This document shows positions 35,617-43,423 of a stretch of 44,033 nt of DNA, one piece after another. The stretch is from Candidatus Cyanaurora vandensis. GTDB taxonomy: Bacteria > Cyanobacteriota > Cyanobacteriia > Gloeobacterales > Anthocerotibacteraceae. Under the pieces are notes generated by a model. That model was not told the origin of the DNA and made no database searches. It saw only the letters and a list, made by a program, of their open reading frames with translations. The stretch spans positions 1 through 44,033 of the forward strand of contig NZ_JAAXLT010000053.1 of NCBI RefSeq assembly GCF_013285555.1, given 5' to 3'. The position numbers were made by a program, and so were the translations under genes. Position 1 is the stretch's first letter, and each line of letters begins with the position of its first letter.

Positions 35617-36152
35617 GCCAGGATGAGCAACAGCGATTGCTCGGTGAGATCCAGCAGTTAGCCAGTCAACCAACCCCGGCAAATATTGAGGCGTTAATCC
35701 AGATGTTTGGGTACTACAACCCCGAGGTTTGTGATGCCGCTGTCGCCGCCGTAATTCGAGTCGGCGAAAAGTCCCTCGAACCTTTAATTCGGCTGTTGGA
35801 TGATTTCGACTATGGGGCACGGCATCACATCATTTGTTGTCTAGCTCAGTTGCACGACTCCAGAGCCTTCGATACGCTCCACAACGCTCTAGCCCGTGAT
35901 TTCGCGCCCTCGGTTCGTCGGAGTGCCTGTAAAGGTTTGGGCTATTTAGCAGACCCCCGCGCTCTACCTGCTATGGCCCAAGCTGCCCAGTCACCAGATT
36001 GGGGATTACGTTACTGTGTGGCAATGGCTCTGATTAACTTTCCGGGTCCCGAAAGTCGAGTTATCCTCCAAATTTTGGTTCAGGATGCTGACCGTTTGGT
36101 ACAGATGAAAGCTCAAGAAGTCCTTACAATGCAAAAAGAACCTGTAGCTTAG
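35613..36152 (+). CDS. cpcF: CpcF/PecF-like bilin lyase subunit
   Basis: The 179-residue HEAT protein follows CpcF in layout: GYYNPEVCDAAVAAVIRVGEKSLEPLI, then LLDDFDYGARHHIICCLAQLHD, then FAPSVRRSACKGLGYL. It is the natural partner for the CpcE-like protein at 30483, together serving C82 of the alpha chain. The HHIICC cluster (residues 71-76) replaces the plain alanine-rich helix of CpcF. PecF lyase-isomerases carry a His/Cys motif (NHCQGN), so an isomerising activity is possible. The ATG overlaps the cpcS stop. Confidence 0.8.
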   Translation: MSQDEQQRLLGEIQQLASQPTPANIEALIQMFGYYNPEVCDAAVAAVIRVGEKSLEPLIRLLDDFDYGARHHIICCLAQLHDSRAFDTLHNALARDFAPSVRRSACKGLGYLADPRALPAMAQAAQSPDWGLRYCVAMALINFPGPESRVILQILVQDADRLVQMKAQEVLTMQKEPVA

Positions 36153-36164
36153 GCTACTTACGGT

Positions 36165-36185
36165 TGGGTTAAATATTTTTACCCA
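36165..36185. terminator. Hairpin after the cpcF-like gene
   Basis: TGGGTTAAA and TTTTACCCA flank a three-base loop with one mismatch. It lies 12 bases after the stop at 36152 and before the separate three-REL linker gene, so it may end the long antenna operon. Confidence 0.5.
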
Positions 36186-36288
36186 GCTTATGTAACAAAC
36201 TTAGTAAAGTTAAGATCAGCTATTCACAGAATACTAAGTTATTATGAGACAAAATTCACATTTATCCACCCTTCAGTGAGCGTCCCTC

Positions 36289-38850
36289 ATGATCAGTACC
36301 AGCCCAAGAAAGCCGGACCTCTTTCTCCAGAAGTTCGTGCAAATGGCTCAAAGCATGCCGATTGTGCAGGGAATACGGGTTTTGTTTCCAGAGGGAGAGC
36401 CAATTCCCAAACTGAGTTACTACACCACCCCAGCCGACCGCAGGTGGGCGGAGGGGACCGAAATCCTCAAGCCCCTGCGTCCTTTTTCGATTCGCCAGCG
36501 CACCATCGGGATGCCCGGTGCCCCGGCCCTCAAGGGTCAAGAACTGATCCGGGCGGCCTACGAGCAGGTCTTTGGGACTAAGTTGCTCCTGGACACCTTC
36601 CGGGTTCCGGTTCTAGAGTCCAAGCTTTTGAATAGCGAGCTTTCAATCCGGGAATTCGTGCGGTCTCTAGCCAAGTCCGAGTACTATTTCGTGACCTTTT
36701 ATCAGGGTTGCTCTAATAACCGTTTTGTCGAGTTGAGCTTCAAGCACTTGTTGGGCCGTGCGGCTTTTTCCCAACGCGAGATTTTTGACTATTCGAGCAT
36801 TGCCAGTCGCCGGGGGTTCGCCGCCTTGGTTGACGCGCTGGTAGATTCCCCCGAGTACCAGCAGACTTTTGGTGAAGACACGCTCCCCTACTGGCGCAAG
36901 ATGCATGAGGGACCCGAGGGTCAGGGTTTTGACCGGGTGGGCATCACCGATCCAGGACTACTTACCGCCTTGGACCTGATTGGCAACCCCACCACCAGTT
37001 CCTATATCCAAGTCAAAGCCCCGACTTTTACCCTGTGTGATTACAGCTTCAACCAAGGTCCGGCTCCGCTTATCACTGAATCTACCCATGAAACCGTAAC
37101 TGAAGCTCCAGTAAAACCCGCCACCGACAGCTACCTGGACCGTTACAAAGCGATGGCCCTGGATGTGCCGAGTGCGCGGTCGCGCGGTACCGTCTCCAAT
37201 GCGGAGCAGCTACGCGAACAACTCCTCCCTCCCGGTGGCTCTTGGTCTGCTGCCACTGCTGACGAACTGCAAGCTTTGACCCAGCCCGCCAACCGGGATT
37301 GGACTCGTGGCACCGAAGCAATTACGCCCTTGCGTTCCTTCTCGATTCGGCAGCGGTCGGTGGATAGCGCGAGTAGTCCGGCCCTGAGTGGGGAAGCTTT
37401 GTTGCGGGCTTGCTACCGTCAAGTTTATGGGACGGATTTACTCCTGGAGACCTTCCGTAACCGGGTCCTGGAGTCTAAATTATTCAATGGCGACCTGTTT
37501 ATGCGCGAGTTCGTGCGGGCCTTGGCGAAGTCGGAGTACTACTTCGTGACCTTTTACCAGGGCTGCTCTAATAATCGTTTTGTTGAACTGAGTTTCAAGC
37601 ACCTCTTGGGTCGTGCGCCCGTGAGCCAGCGTGAACTTTTCAATTACTCCAGCATCGCCAGCCGCCAGGGATTCGCCGCCTTAATTGACGCGCTGATTGA
37701 CTCCGAGGAATACCAAACCACCTTCGGGGACACAACCCTACCCTATGCCCGCAAGATGCACGAGGGTGTGGCGAGCCAAGGCTTTGACCGGGTGGGCATT
37801 ACCGATGCTGGGTTACTCACCGCCTTGGACCTGATGGGTAACCCCACCACCAGTTCCTATGTCCAGGCCAAGGCCCCCGGTCTCACAGTCTCGGATTACC
37901 GCAAATTTGAGCGTTCCATCCCCTCCTATCCCACGGCGCGAGCAGCGGCCCCGGAGACAGCGAGCATGGCCCAACAACTCCGGTTATTGACCACCCCCGC
38001 CAGTACCAGTTGGATGAGTGGCACGGAAGCCCTCACGCCCCTCCGGGCCTTCTCCATCCGACAAAAGGCGATGAATACCGCCAATAGTCCCGCCCTAGAT
38101 GGTGAAGCTCTCCTGAAGGCCAGCTACCGTCAGGTTTTTGGGACCGATTTACTCCTGGAAACCTTCCGTAACCGTCCCCTAGAGTCCAAGCTGATGAACG
38201 GGGACCTGACGCTCCGCGAATTTGTACGGGCCTTGGCGAAGTCGGAGTATTGTTTCGTGACCTTCTACCAGGGTTGCTCCAACAATCGCTTCGTCGAACT
38301 GAGCTTCAAGCATCTCCTGGGCCGTGCGCCCGTGAGCCGCCGTGAACTCTTCGACTATTCCAGCATCGCGAGCCGCCAAGGGTTCGCCGCGCTGATTGAT
38401 AGCTTGGTCAATTCCGATGAGTACCTAACGATCTTTGGTGAGAACACTTTGCCCTACGCCCGGAAGATGCACGAGGGCACGAGCCGTCGCGGTTTTGACT
38501 CCGTGGGGATCACTGACGCTGGCTTACTCACGGCTCTGGACCTGATTGGCAACCCCACCACCAGTTCCTATATCCAAGCCAAGGCCCCCGGTCTGACCGT
38601 CAGTAACTACGATGCCGTCGAATCCAACGGAGCCCCGACCAAACGCCGTTCGACTTCGTTCTTCGGCAATGGTATGGGTATGAGCAACGGTTCCTTGATT
38701 GCCAAGGATAAAAAAGCCGGTGACAGTGATGCCTTCCTCGCTATGGCCTCCCAGGTCGTCCCGCCGGCCTCCAGTCCCCAACGGGTCCGCATCTGGGATA
38801 TCCAAATCCCCGACATGACCCGTTCCCTCCCGGCAACCGCCCGCCGTTAA
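36289..38850 (+). CDS. cpcJ: Large phycobilisome linker with three REL domains (CpcJ/Glr2806-like)
   Basis: The 853-residue protein has REL domains at about 60-260, 340-545 and 578-768, each with FSIRQ, a YRQV(F/Y)GT or YEQVFGT helix, LESKL, REFVR, NNRFVELSFKHLLGRA and a (T/N)TLPYxRKMHEG-type segment. Linker stretches of 70 and about 30 residues separate them. An 85-residue tail ends with VRIWDIQIPDMTRS. Gloeobacter uses triple-REL linkers of this kind to attach rods to the core. Domain 1 matches the domains of the protein at 31272, while domains 2 and 3 match each other. It has its own upstream gap of 136 bases, so probably its own promoter. Confidence 0.87.
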   Translation: MISTSPRKPDLFLQKFVQMAQSMPIVQGIRVLFPEGEPIPKLSYYTTPADRRWAEGTEILKPLRPFSIRQRTIGMPGAPALKGQELIRAAYEQVFGTKLLLDTFRVPVLESKLLNSELSIREFVRSLAKSEYYFVTFYQGCSNNRFVELSFKHLLGRAAFSQREIFDYSSIASRRGFAALVDALVDSPEYQQTFGEDTLPYWRKMHEGPEGQGFDRVGITDPGLLTALDLIGNPTTSSYIQVKAPTFTLCDYSFNQGPAPLITESTHETVTEAPVKPATDSYLDRYKAMALDVPSARSRGTVSNAEQLREQLLPPGGSWSAATADELQALTQPANRDWTRGTEAITPLRSFSIRQRSVDSASSPALSGEALLRACYRQVYGTDLLLETFRNRVLESKLFNGDLFMREFVRALAKSEYYFVTFYQGCSNNRFVELSFKHLLGRAPVSQRELFNYSSIASRQGFAALIDALIDSEEYQTTFGDTTLPYARKMHEGVASQGFDRVGITDAGLLTALDLMGNPTTSSYVQAKAPGLTVSDYRKFERSIPSYPTARAAAPETASMAQQLRLLTTPASTSWMSGTEALTPLRAFSIRQKAMNTANSPALDGEALLKASYRQVFGTDLLLETFRNRPLESKLMNGDLTLREFVRALAKSEYCFVTFYQGCSNNRFVELSFKHLLGRAPVSRRELFDYSSIASRQGFAALIDSLVNSDEYLTIFGENTLPYARKMHEGTSRRGFDSVGITDAGLLTALDLIGNPTTSSYIQAKAPGLTVSNYDAVESNGAPTKRRSTSFFGNGMGMSNGSLIAKDKKAGDSDAFLAMASQVVPPASSPQRVRIWDIQIPDMTRSLPATARR

Positions 38851-38863
38851 TCGAATGAGCCGC

Positions 38864-38895
38864 CGGGGTGCTGTGGCGTTAGCTATGGCACCCCG
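38864..38895 (+). terminator. Strong hairpin after the three-REL linker
   Basis: CGGGGTGC (38864-38871) pairs with GCACCCCG (38888-38895), and the stem continues inward with wobble pairs to a GTTA loop, about 14 pairs in all. No U-tract follows. It ends the phycobilisome region. Confidence 0.6.
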
Positions 38896-38955
38896 CAAAC
38901 CTGCTGTCGGCTCCCCTTCCCAGTGCCAGAATGAAGCATCACTAGGAGCTACGGT

Positions 38956-39552
38956 ATGCGAAGTCTTGTCCTGCTGGGCTTAGTGATGACGGTTCCGGTT
39001 CAGGCTGCTCCTCGGACCTTGACCATCGAACGGGGTACCGCCAGTTACCAAAGCCGCGATTTTCTCAGTGCTTGGACGGGGACAACGGACCAGATGCAAG
39101 GGAGTATCCGCTTTGATGACCGGACGGGCTTACTCTTAGCTGGCATTGTGACCGTGCAATTAGCTGGGATTGATTCCAAGAATGGGGCACGGGATGCGCG
39201 GATGCGTGGGGAACTCCAGACCGACAAATTCCCGACCGCCACCTTCACCCTCCAAACCCTAGAGGGCTTCCCCAAATTCTCGGCCTGGAAACAGTGGGGC
39301 AGCCGCCAACAGGGTAAAATTCGCGGGGATTTAACGATCCGGGATATCACGCGCCCTGTCACTTTCGACGGTGAAGCGGTCTACACCAGCCGGGAACTGC
39401 GAATCAAGGCCACCGGGACGATTAAAATGACCGATTTCAACCTCACGCCCCCTAGTCTTTTGCTTGTCACCGTCGAGAATACCGTAGGTCTAACTTTTGA
39501 AGCCGTCGCCCTCCCTCCCAAGAACAGCCCCCCACTACCACTTGGGAATTAA
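38956..39552 (+). CDS. YceI-like secreted protein
   Basis: The 198-residue protein has a signal peptide (MRSLVLLGLVMTVPVQA) and a YceI-like lipocalin fold. Supporting segments are ASYQSRDFLSAWTGTTDQMQGSIRFD, RDARMRGELQTDKFPTATF and IRGDLTIRDITRPVTF. YceI proteins bind isoprenoid chains such as polyprenyls or quinones in the periplasm. AGGAG lies seven bases before the ATG at 38956. The gene stands alone. Confidence 0.8.
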   Translation: MRSLVLLGLVMTVPVQAAPRTLTIERGTASYQSRDFLSAWTGTTDQMQGSIRFDDRTGLLLAGIVTVQLAGIDSKNGARDARMRGELQTDKFPTATFTLQTLEGFPKFSAWKQWGSRQQGKIRGDLTIRDITRPVTFDGEAVYTSRELRIKATGTIKMTDFNLTPPSLLLVTVENTVGLTFEAVALPPKNSPPLPLGN

Positions 39553-39728
39553 CGGTAAACCCGCGCTAAATTGTCTAATATCAGTCAACTCTTCCACCAA
39601 TTTTGTATCTCTATCCTCAAGGGATGACACCGAGTTTATAGTTGGCTCTGCCTCAGCCGCCTAGCCTCTAACCCTAAGCGATGAGCCGCAAGCAAGCAAT
39701 AAGGAGAAATCAAAAATCCGGGACCTAT

Positions 39729-40063
39729 ATGGCGTATGTCTTTGACCAATGGGTCAATGAGCTGGGCGGAAAATTGCTCAGAGGCAGCGGGAAAGTCCGT
39801 TGTTAGGCAAACCGAGACCCGCGCTTTGAACGTACTGCCCAGGGAGACCTGATTAGTATGTCCCCGACGGGCGGCGAGACTGGAGCACTCAATGCGGGTT
39901 TAACCGCCCAGCTTTGGCTTTGGAACCAGCGTACTCAATTGGGGATCACCTTTGATTCTTCTACAGTGTGCCGTCGCAGTTGTCCGGCGAGCAGGTATTA
40001 CCGGGGTTTGTCTTAGGGCTAGGGCTAGTCTGGGGTAGTGAACTGGCTGAAGACCGTGCGTAG
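39729..40063 (+). pseudogene. Decayed Uma2-family (DUF820) nuclease gene
   Basis: One frame reads CxANRDPRFERTAQGDLI, then SMSPTGGETGALNAGL and QLWLWNQRTQLGITFDSST, which is the N-terminal half of Uma2 proteins. A TAG at 39804 stands where CAG is expected. The catalytic middle is missing, and in another frame QLSGEQVLPGFVLGLGLVW (about 39978-40036) is the typical Uma2 C-terminus. A nonsense change, a deletion and a frameshift therefore coincide. The end overlaps the ndt gene on the other strand. The 39553-39728 gap before it holds nothing I can name. Confidence 0.75.
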
Positions 40064-40492
40064 GCGTGGCAGGAAATCCGCTCCCGGCTTGAGGTAGGTT
40101 ACGCGGGGCGTAGATGTGAGGTCCGCCAAGCTGGTCAAAAGTAAATGGTCACAAGCTTGAGTCAGCATCAAATTAAGACCCAGATCCTCCCCTGTCCCCC
40201 GAAAATCCGTCCGCAACCCGACTAGGGGAATCTGGCGAGCGTAGGCATAGCCCATCTCAAAACAACTCCCCGAATCCGCATCTGGCCCATCCAGGATTAC
40301 CAGTACCAAATTGGCCCCCTTGAGCCCCCGCAAACACAGATCGAAGAGGCGTTTGGGGTCCGTGGTCCCGGCGCATTCCTGTTGCGGCAGGTAAACCCGG
40401 TAGCCCTCCGCCCGCAGTTGGGTCGCCAGAGTTTCGTTAAAGACGATTTCGGCCTGGGTAAACAAGGGTCCCGCGAGATAGAGCCAACTCAC
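40025..40492 (-). CDS. Nucleoside 2-deoxyribosyltransferase
   Basis: The 155-residue protein has the Rossmann-like pattern of the Ndt family: YLAGPLFTQAE at the N-terminus, VILDGPDADSGSCFEMGYAYA containing the catalytic Glu, and a later NLMLTQACD. It exchanges bases between deoxyribonucleosides in salvage. The GTG start at 40492 overlaps the TGA of rnhA by the sequence GTGA, so the two are coupled. Confidence 0.85.
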   Translation of the reverse strand: MSWLYLAGPLFTQAEIVFNETLATQLRAEGYRVYLPQQECAGTTDPKRLFDLCLRGLKGANLVLVILDGPDADSGSCFEMGYAYARQIPLVGLRTDFRGTGEDLGLNLMLTQACDHLLLTSLADLTSTPRVTYLKPGADFLPRLRTVFSQFTTPD

Positions 40493-40968
40493 CGTCCCAC
40501 CCGAGCGAGTTGGGGATCTGGGGGCAGACCCGCTCGCCGCGAAGCTACTACCGCCAACCGGTCACAGCGTTCATTCTGGGGATGCCCACTGTGACCGCGT
40601 ACCCACTCGAAGGTGACTTGGTGTTGCTGGCAAAGATCCAAGAGTTGTTGCCAGAGATCGGGGTTGAGGGCGGGCTTTTTGTCGGCCTTGATCCAGTTAT
40701 TGGCCTTCCATTTCTTGGCCCAACCCTTGGTAATGCCGTTGATGACGTACTGAGAATCTGAGTAAACCATGACCTTCCTGGCACCCGGTAAGTCTACTAA
40801 CCCACGAATGACCGCCAACATTTCCATGCGATTGTTGGTGGTGTGGGCGTAGCCCCCGGTGAGTTCTCGCTCGCCGGTCACAGGGTCATCAATGATGGCG
40901 GCGTAGCCCCCGGGGCCGGGATTGCCGATACAGGCTCCATCGGTATAGATGCGGATTAAGGGTTCCAT
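40489..40968 (-). CDS. rnhA: Ribonuclease HI
   Basis: The 159-residue enzyme, from the ATG at 40968, shows the four carboxylates of RNase HI: YTDGACIGNPGPGG (Asp), NNRMEMLAVI (Glu), VYSDSQYVI (Asp) and ERCDRLA (Asp), with the basic handle WAKKWKANNWIKADKKP. It degrades RNA in RNA-DNA hybrids. The frame is open to 41073, but the extension is foreign to the family and overlaps the divergent gene, so the ATG at 40968 is chosen. Confidence 0.94.
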   Translation of the reverse strand: MEPLIRIYTDGACIGNPGPGGYAAIIDDPVTGERELTGGYAHTTNNRMEMLAVIRGLVDLPGARKVMVYSDSQYVINGITKGWAKKWKANNWIKADKKPALNPDLWQQLLDLCQQHQVTFEWVRGHSGHPQNERCDRLAVVASRRAGLPPDPQLARVGR

Positions 40969-41031
40969 GACTGTACATGGTACTGGATAGGCAAGCTCCC
41001 TTACAATTGAGTGCGATACCTGGACCACCTG

Positions 41032-41313
41032 ATGCCGAGCCGTAAGCCCTGGTTTGATGAGACTGCCGGTCAACTACAACTGGTGGCCTATTTTCAGCGC
41101 ATGAGTTCCTGGCAACAGGCCATCGCTGATGGGCAGATCACCAGCGAGGAAATCCGAGAGCAAGCCAACCGGGTTATCTATTTATTAAAATCAGTCCAAG
41201 ACCTGCTCAGTGAAGACCAACGCGCCCAACTGACCTTGATCCTCTATGAGATGGCGGTCCTCCAGGCTATGCAGACGACCGCCTTGACCAGTACCCTCCG
41301 CCGCGAACTATAG
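41032..41313 (+). CDS. Unknown protein sharing a domain with its neighbour
   Basis: The 93-residue protein, from the ATG at 41032 (a GTG at 41011 is possible), is mostly helical. Its main part, WFDETAGQLQLVAYFQRM followed by SSWQQAIADGQI and YEMAVLQAMQTTAL, matches the last 85 residues of the next protein. No known family is recognised. The pair starts seven bases apart and is surely cotranscribed. Confidence 0.65.
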   Translation: MPSRKPWFDETAGQLQLVAYFQRMSSWQQAIADGQITSEEIREQANRVIYLLKSVQDLLSEDQRAQLTLILYEMAVLQAMQTTALTSTLRREL

Positions 41314-41320
41314 GACACCC

Positions 41321-42034
41321 ATGCAAACTCGCATCTACCAATCTCCTGGCATTCAACCGGACGGGCTAGCTGAGTTGTTGGCGGCTTGGTTCACGGGGCA
41401 TGGTTTCGAGACCCAGTATTTACGTACTGCGCCAGACTGCTTCATGGTCCAGGGCTACCAGAATGACCTCTGGCGTTCGGTGTTGGGGGTAGCGGCAGCC
41501 CTTACGGTGGAGGTCAAGACCCTGGGACCCGACCAGATTGCGGTACGGGTGGGGGCGGGAGCCTGGGTGGATAAGATTCTCGTGGCGAGTTTGGGTGTAC
41601 TGTTCTTTTTGCCGCTCGCGCTGACAGCAGCTTGGGGAACTTGGCAGCAATCGCAACTGGACAAAGAAGTCTGGGCAACTATCGAACAGGGCTTACCCAC
41701 TGCCGTTGAACGTGTGGTCCCGATGTTAGGTTTCGGGGTGCCCAAAGCGACGACCCCTCTACCGACTGACTGGTTCAACCCCGACACAGGCGAGGTTTAT
41801 TCAACCCGGTTTTTTGAGCGGATGGCCTCTTGGCAGACGGCAATCGCCGACGGCGTGATTGAGTCGGCGGAGCTTGAACAACAAAACCGCTTAGTTCTGG
41901 AGCTATTGATGCAACTGGAGGGCAGTCTGGAAGATGAAGCCCACCATCGGCTCGGGGAAGTCTTTGCTGAACTCGCCGTCCTCCAGGGAATGCAGTCCTA
42001 CGCCCTCGTCGCCAATCTCGGTCCCAAGAGTTAA
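41321..42034 (+). CDS. Unknown membrane-associated protein with duplicated C-terminal domain
   Basis: The 237-residue protein has an N-terminal alpha/beta region (about 1-80), one hydrophobic segment (ILVASLGVLFFLPLALTAAWG, about 86-107) and a C-terminal helical domain (WFNPDTGEVYSTRFFERM, SWQTAIADGVI, ELAVLQGMQSYAL). The C-terminal domain repeats the neighbour at 41032. The ATG at 41321 has AGGA upstream. No catalytic motif is seen, and the function is unknown. Confidence 0.65.
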   Translation: MQTRIYQSPGIQPDGLAELLAAWFTGHGFETQYLRTAPDCFMVQGYQNDLWRSVLGVAAALTVEVKTLGPDQIAVRVGAGAWVDKILVASLGVLFFLPLALTAAWGTWQQSQLDKEVWATIEQGLPTAVERVVPMLGFGVPKATTPLPTDWFNPDTGEVYSTRFFERMASWQTAIADGVIESAELEQQNRLVLELLMQLEGSLEDEAHHRLGEVFAELAVLQGMQSYALVANLGPKS

Positions 42035-42038
42035 ACCG

Positions 42039-42590
42039 ATGCAGACGACTCCTCTCACCACCGTCCGGTCTGCCACTCCCGCCGATGTCCACGCCCTCGC
42101 CCGTCTCTTGACCGATAGCTTCCAGCCTTCAGACGCTTGGTGGCAGTGGACCCAGGGCTGGGTGCGCTCGGGCTTGGCCCAGGACCTAGAGAGTCGGCTT
42201 ACCCGTCCCCCCGCTAGTTATCGTTGTCTCGTGGCAACCATGAGTGGTTTCCTCGCCGGGACCGTCGAGGTCGCCCACCGTCCGCTCCCCCACGAATGGT
42301 GGTGGCTCCCCCAAGTCGCCAGTCCCCAGGACCCGCTCTATATCTCTAATTTGGCGGTCACCCCAGCTTGGCGTAGGCAGGGGGTAGCCTCAAGTCTGCT
42401 CCAGGAAGTCGAAGCGATTGCCCGGAGCCTGTGTCACCCCCGGCTTTACCTACATGTCATGGCGGATAACATCGCTGCGGTCCAGCTATACCAACGTTCG
42501 GGCTACCGTCTGGAGCGCGTTGAGAAAAATTGGCCCCTCTTCAACCCGCGCCCCAGTAGCAAACTCTTGATGGTCAAAGTAATTATGTAA
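42039..42590 (+). CDS. GNAT-family N-acetyltransferase
   Basis: The 183-residue protein, from the ATG at 42039 four bases after the previous stop, has the GNAT fold signatures. LYISNLAVTPAWRRQGVASSLL contains the acetyl-CoA loop (RRQGVA), and HVMADNIAAVQLYQRSGYRL is motif B. The acceptor is unknown. The frame is open upstream to 41934, but that part lies inside the preceding gene. Confidence 0.87.
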   Translation: MQTTPLTTVRSATPADVHALARLLTDSFQPSDAWWQWTQGWVRSGLAQDLESRLTRPPASYRCLVATMSGFLAGTVEVAHRPLPHEWWWLPQVASPQDPLYISNLAVTPAWRRQGVASSLLQEVEAIARSLCHPRLYLHVMADNIAAVQLYQRSGYRLERVEKNWPLFNPRPSSKLLMVKVIM

Positions 42591-42694
42591 GGCTAGATTT
42601 TGTGTGTATTCATGGTAGATGGTTCCTGTCCTGCTCGTTGAACCCCGTCCCCGATAGACGGTAATCTATATCTATTCCGTGTGCTGAGTGCCCC

Positions 42695-43423
42695 TTGCGT
42701 CCGATCATTTTGGCTGGTAATTGGAAGATGTATAAGACCCAGGCGGAGGCATTGGCCTTCCTGGAGCAGTTCTTGCCCTTGATTGCAGAGACCGCCCATC
42801 AAGTGATCCTGGGAGTACCTTTTACCAGTCTGGGGGGCTTGGCGGTACGTCTACCCGCCACGGTGCATCTAGCCGCCCAAAATATCCATTGGGCAGATTT
42901 TGGGGCCTTCACTGGGGAGGTCTCGGGACCGATGCTCCGGGAAGTAGACGTAAGCCACGTGATCATTGGGCACAGTGAACGCAGGCAGTATTTCGGGGAG
43001 ACCGATGCCACGGTGAATCTTCGGCTCAAAGCCGCTCAACACCATGGCTTGACGCCAATCCTATGCGTGGGTGAGACCAAGGCCCAGCGCGATGCCCAAG
43101 CCACTGAAGCCGTGATTTTTAGCCAACTCGAACAGGACTTGGTCGGGGTGGACCAGCAAAAACTGATTATCGCCTACGAACCGATCTGGGCTATCGGCAC
43201 CGGCGACACCTGCGCTACCCTGGAGGCCAACCGGGTTATTGGGTTGATTCGCAGCCGACTCACCCACTCTGATGTCCCGATCCAGTACGGCGGCTCCGTC
43301 AAACCGGAGAATATTGACGAGATTATGGCCCAACCAGAGATTGATGGCGTTCTCGTCGGTGGGGCGAGCCTGGAGGCAACCAGTTTTGCGCGGATTGTGA
43401 ATTACGGTTCAGTGTGCAGATGA
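42695..43423 (+). CDS. tpiA: Triosephosphate isomerase
   Basis: The 242-residue enzyme has the catalytic Lys in GNWKMYK, His in IIGHSERRQ, Glu in [10 protein letters not shown] and the phosphate loop YGGSVKPEN. The start is TTG at 42695 ([12 protein letters not shown] follows). It interconverts dihydroxyacetone phosphate and glyceraldehyde 3-phosphate. Its last 22 bases overlap the end of the convergent regulator-like gene. Confidence 0.95.
   Translation: MRPIILAGNWKMYKTQAEALAFLEQFLPLIAETAHQVILGVPFTSLGGLAVRLPATVHLAAQNIHWADFGAFTGEVSGPMLREVDVSHVIIGHSERRQYFGETDATVNLRLKAAQHHGLTPILCVGETKAQRDAQATEAVIFSQLEQDLVGVDQQKLIIAYEPIWAIGTGDTCATLEANRVIGLIRSRLTHSDVPIQYGGSVKPENIDEIMAQPEIDGVLVGGASLEATSFARIVNYGSVCR

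Noticed and set aside
40969-41073. A longer N-terminus for RNase HI
   Set aside because: It would overlap the divergent gene at 41032 and lacks family similarity; the ATG at 40968 starts directly before the catalytic core.
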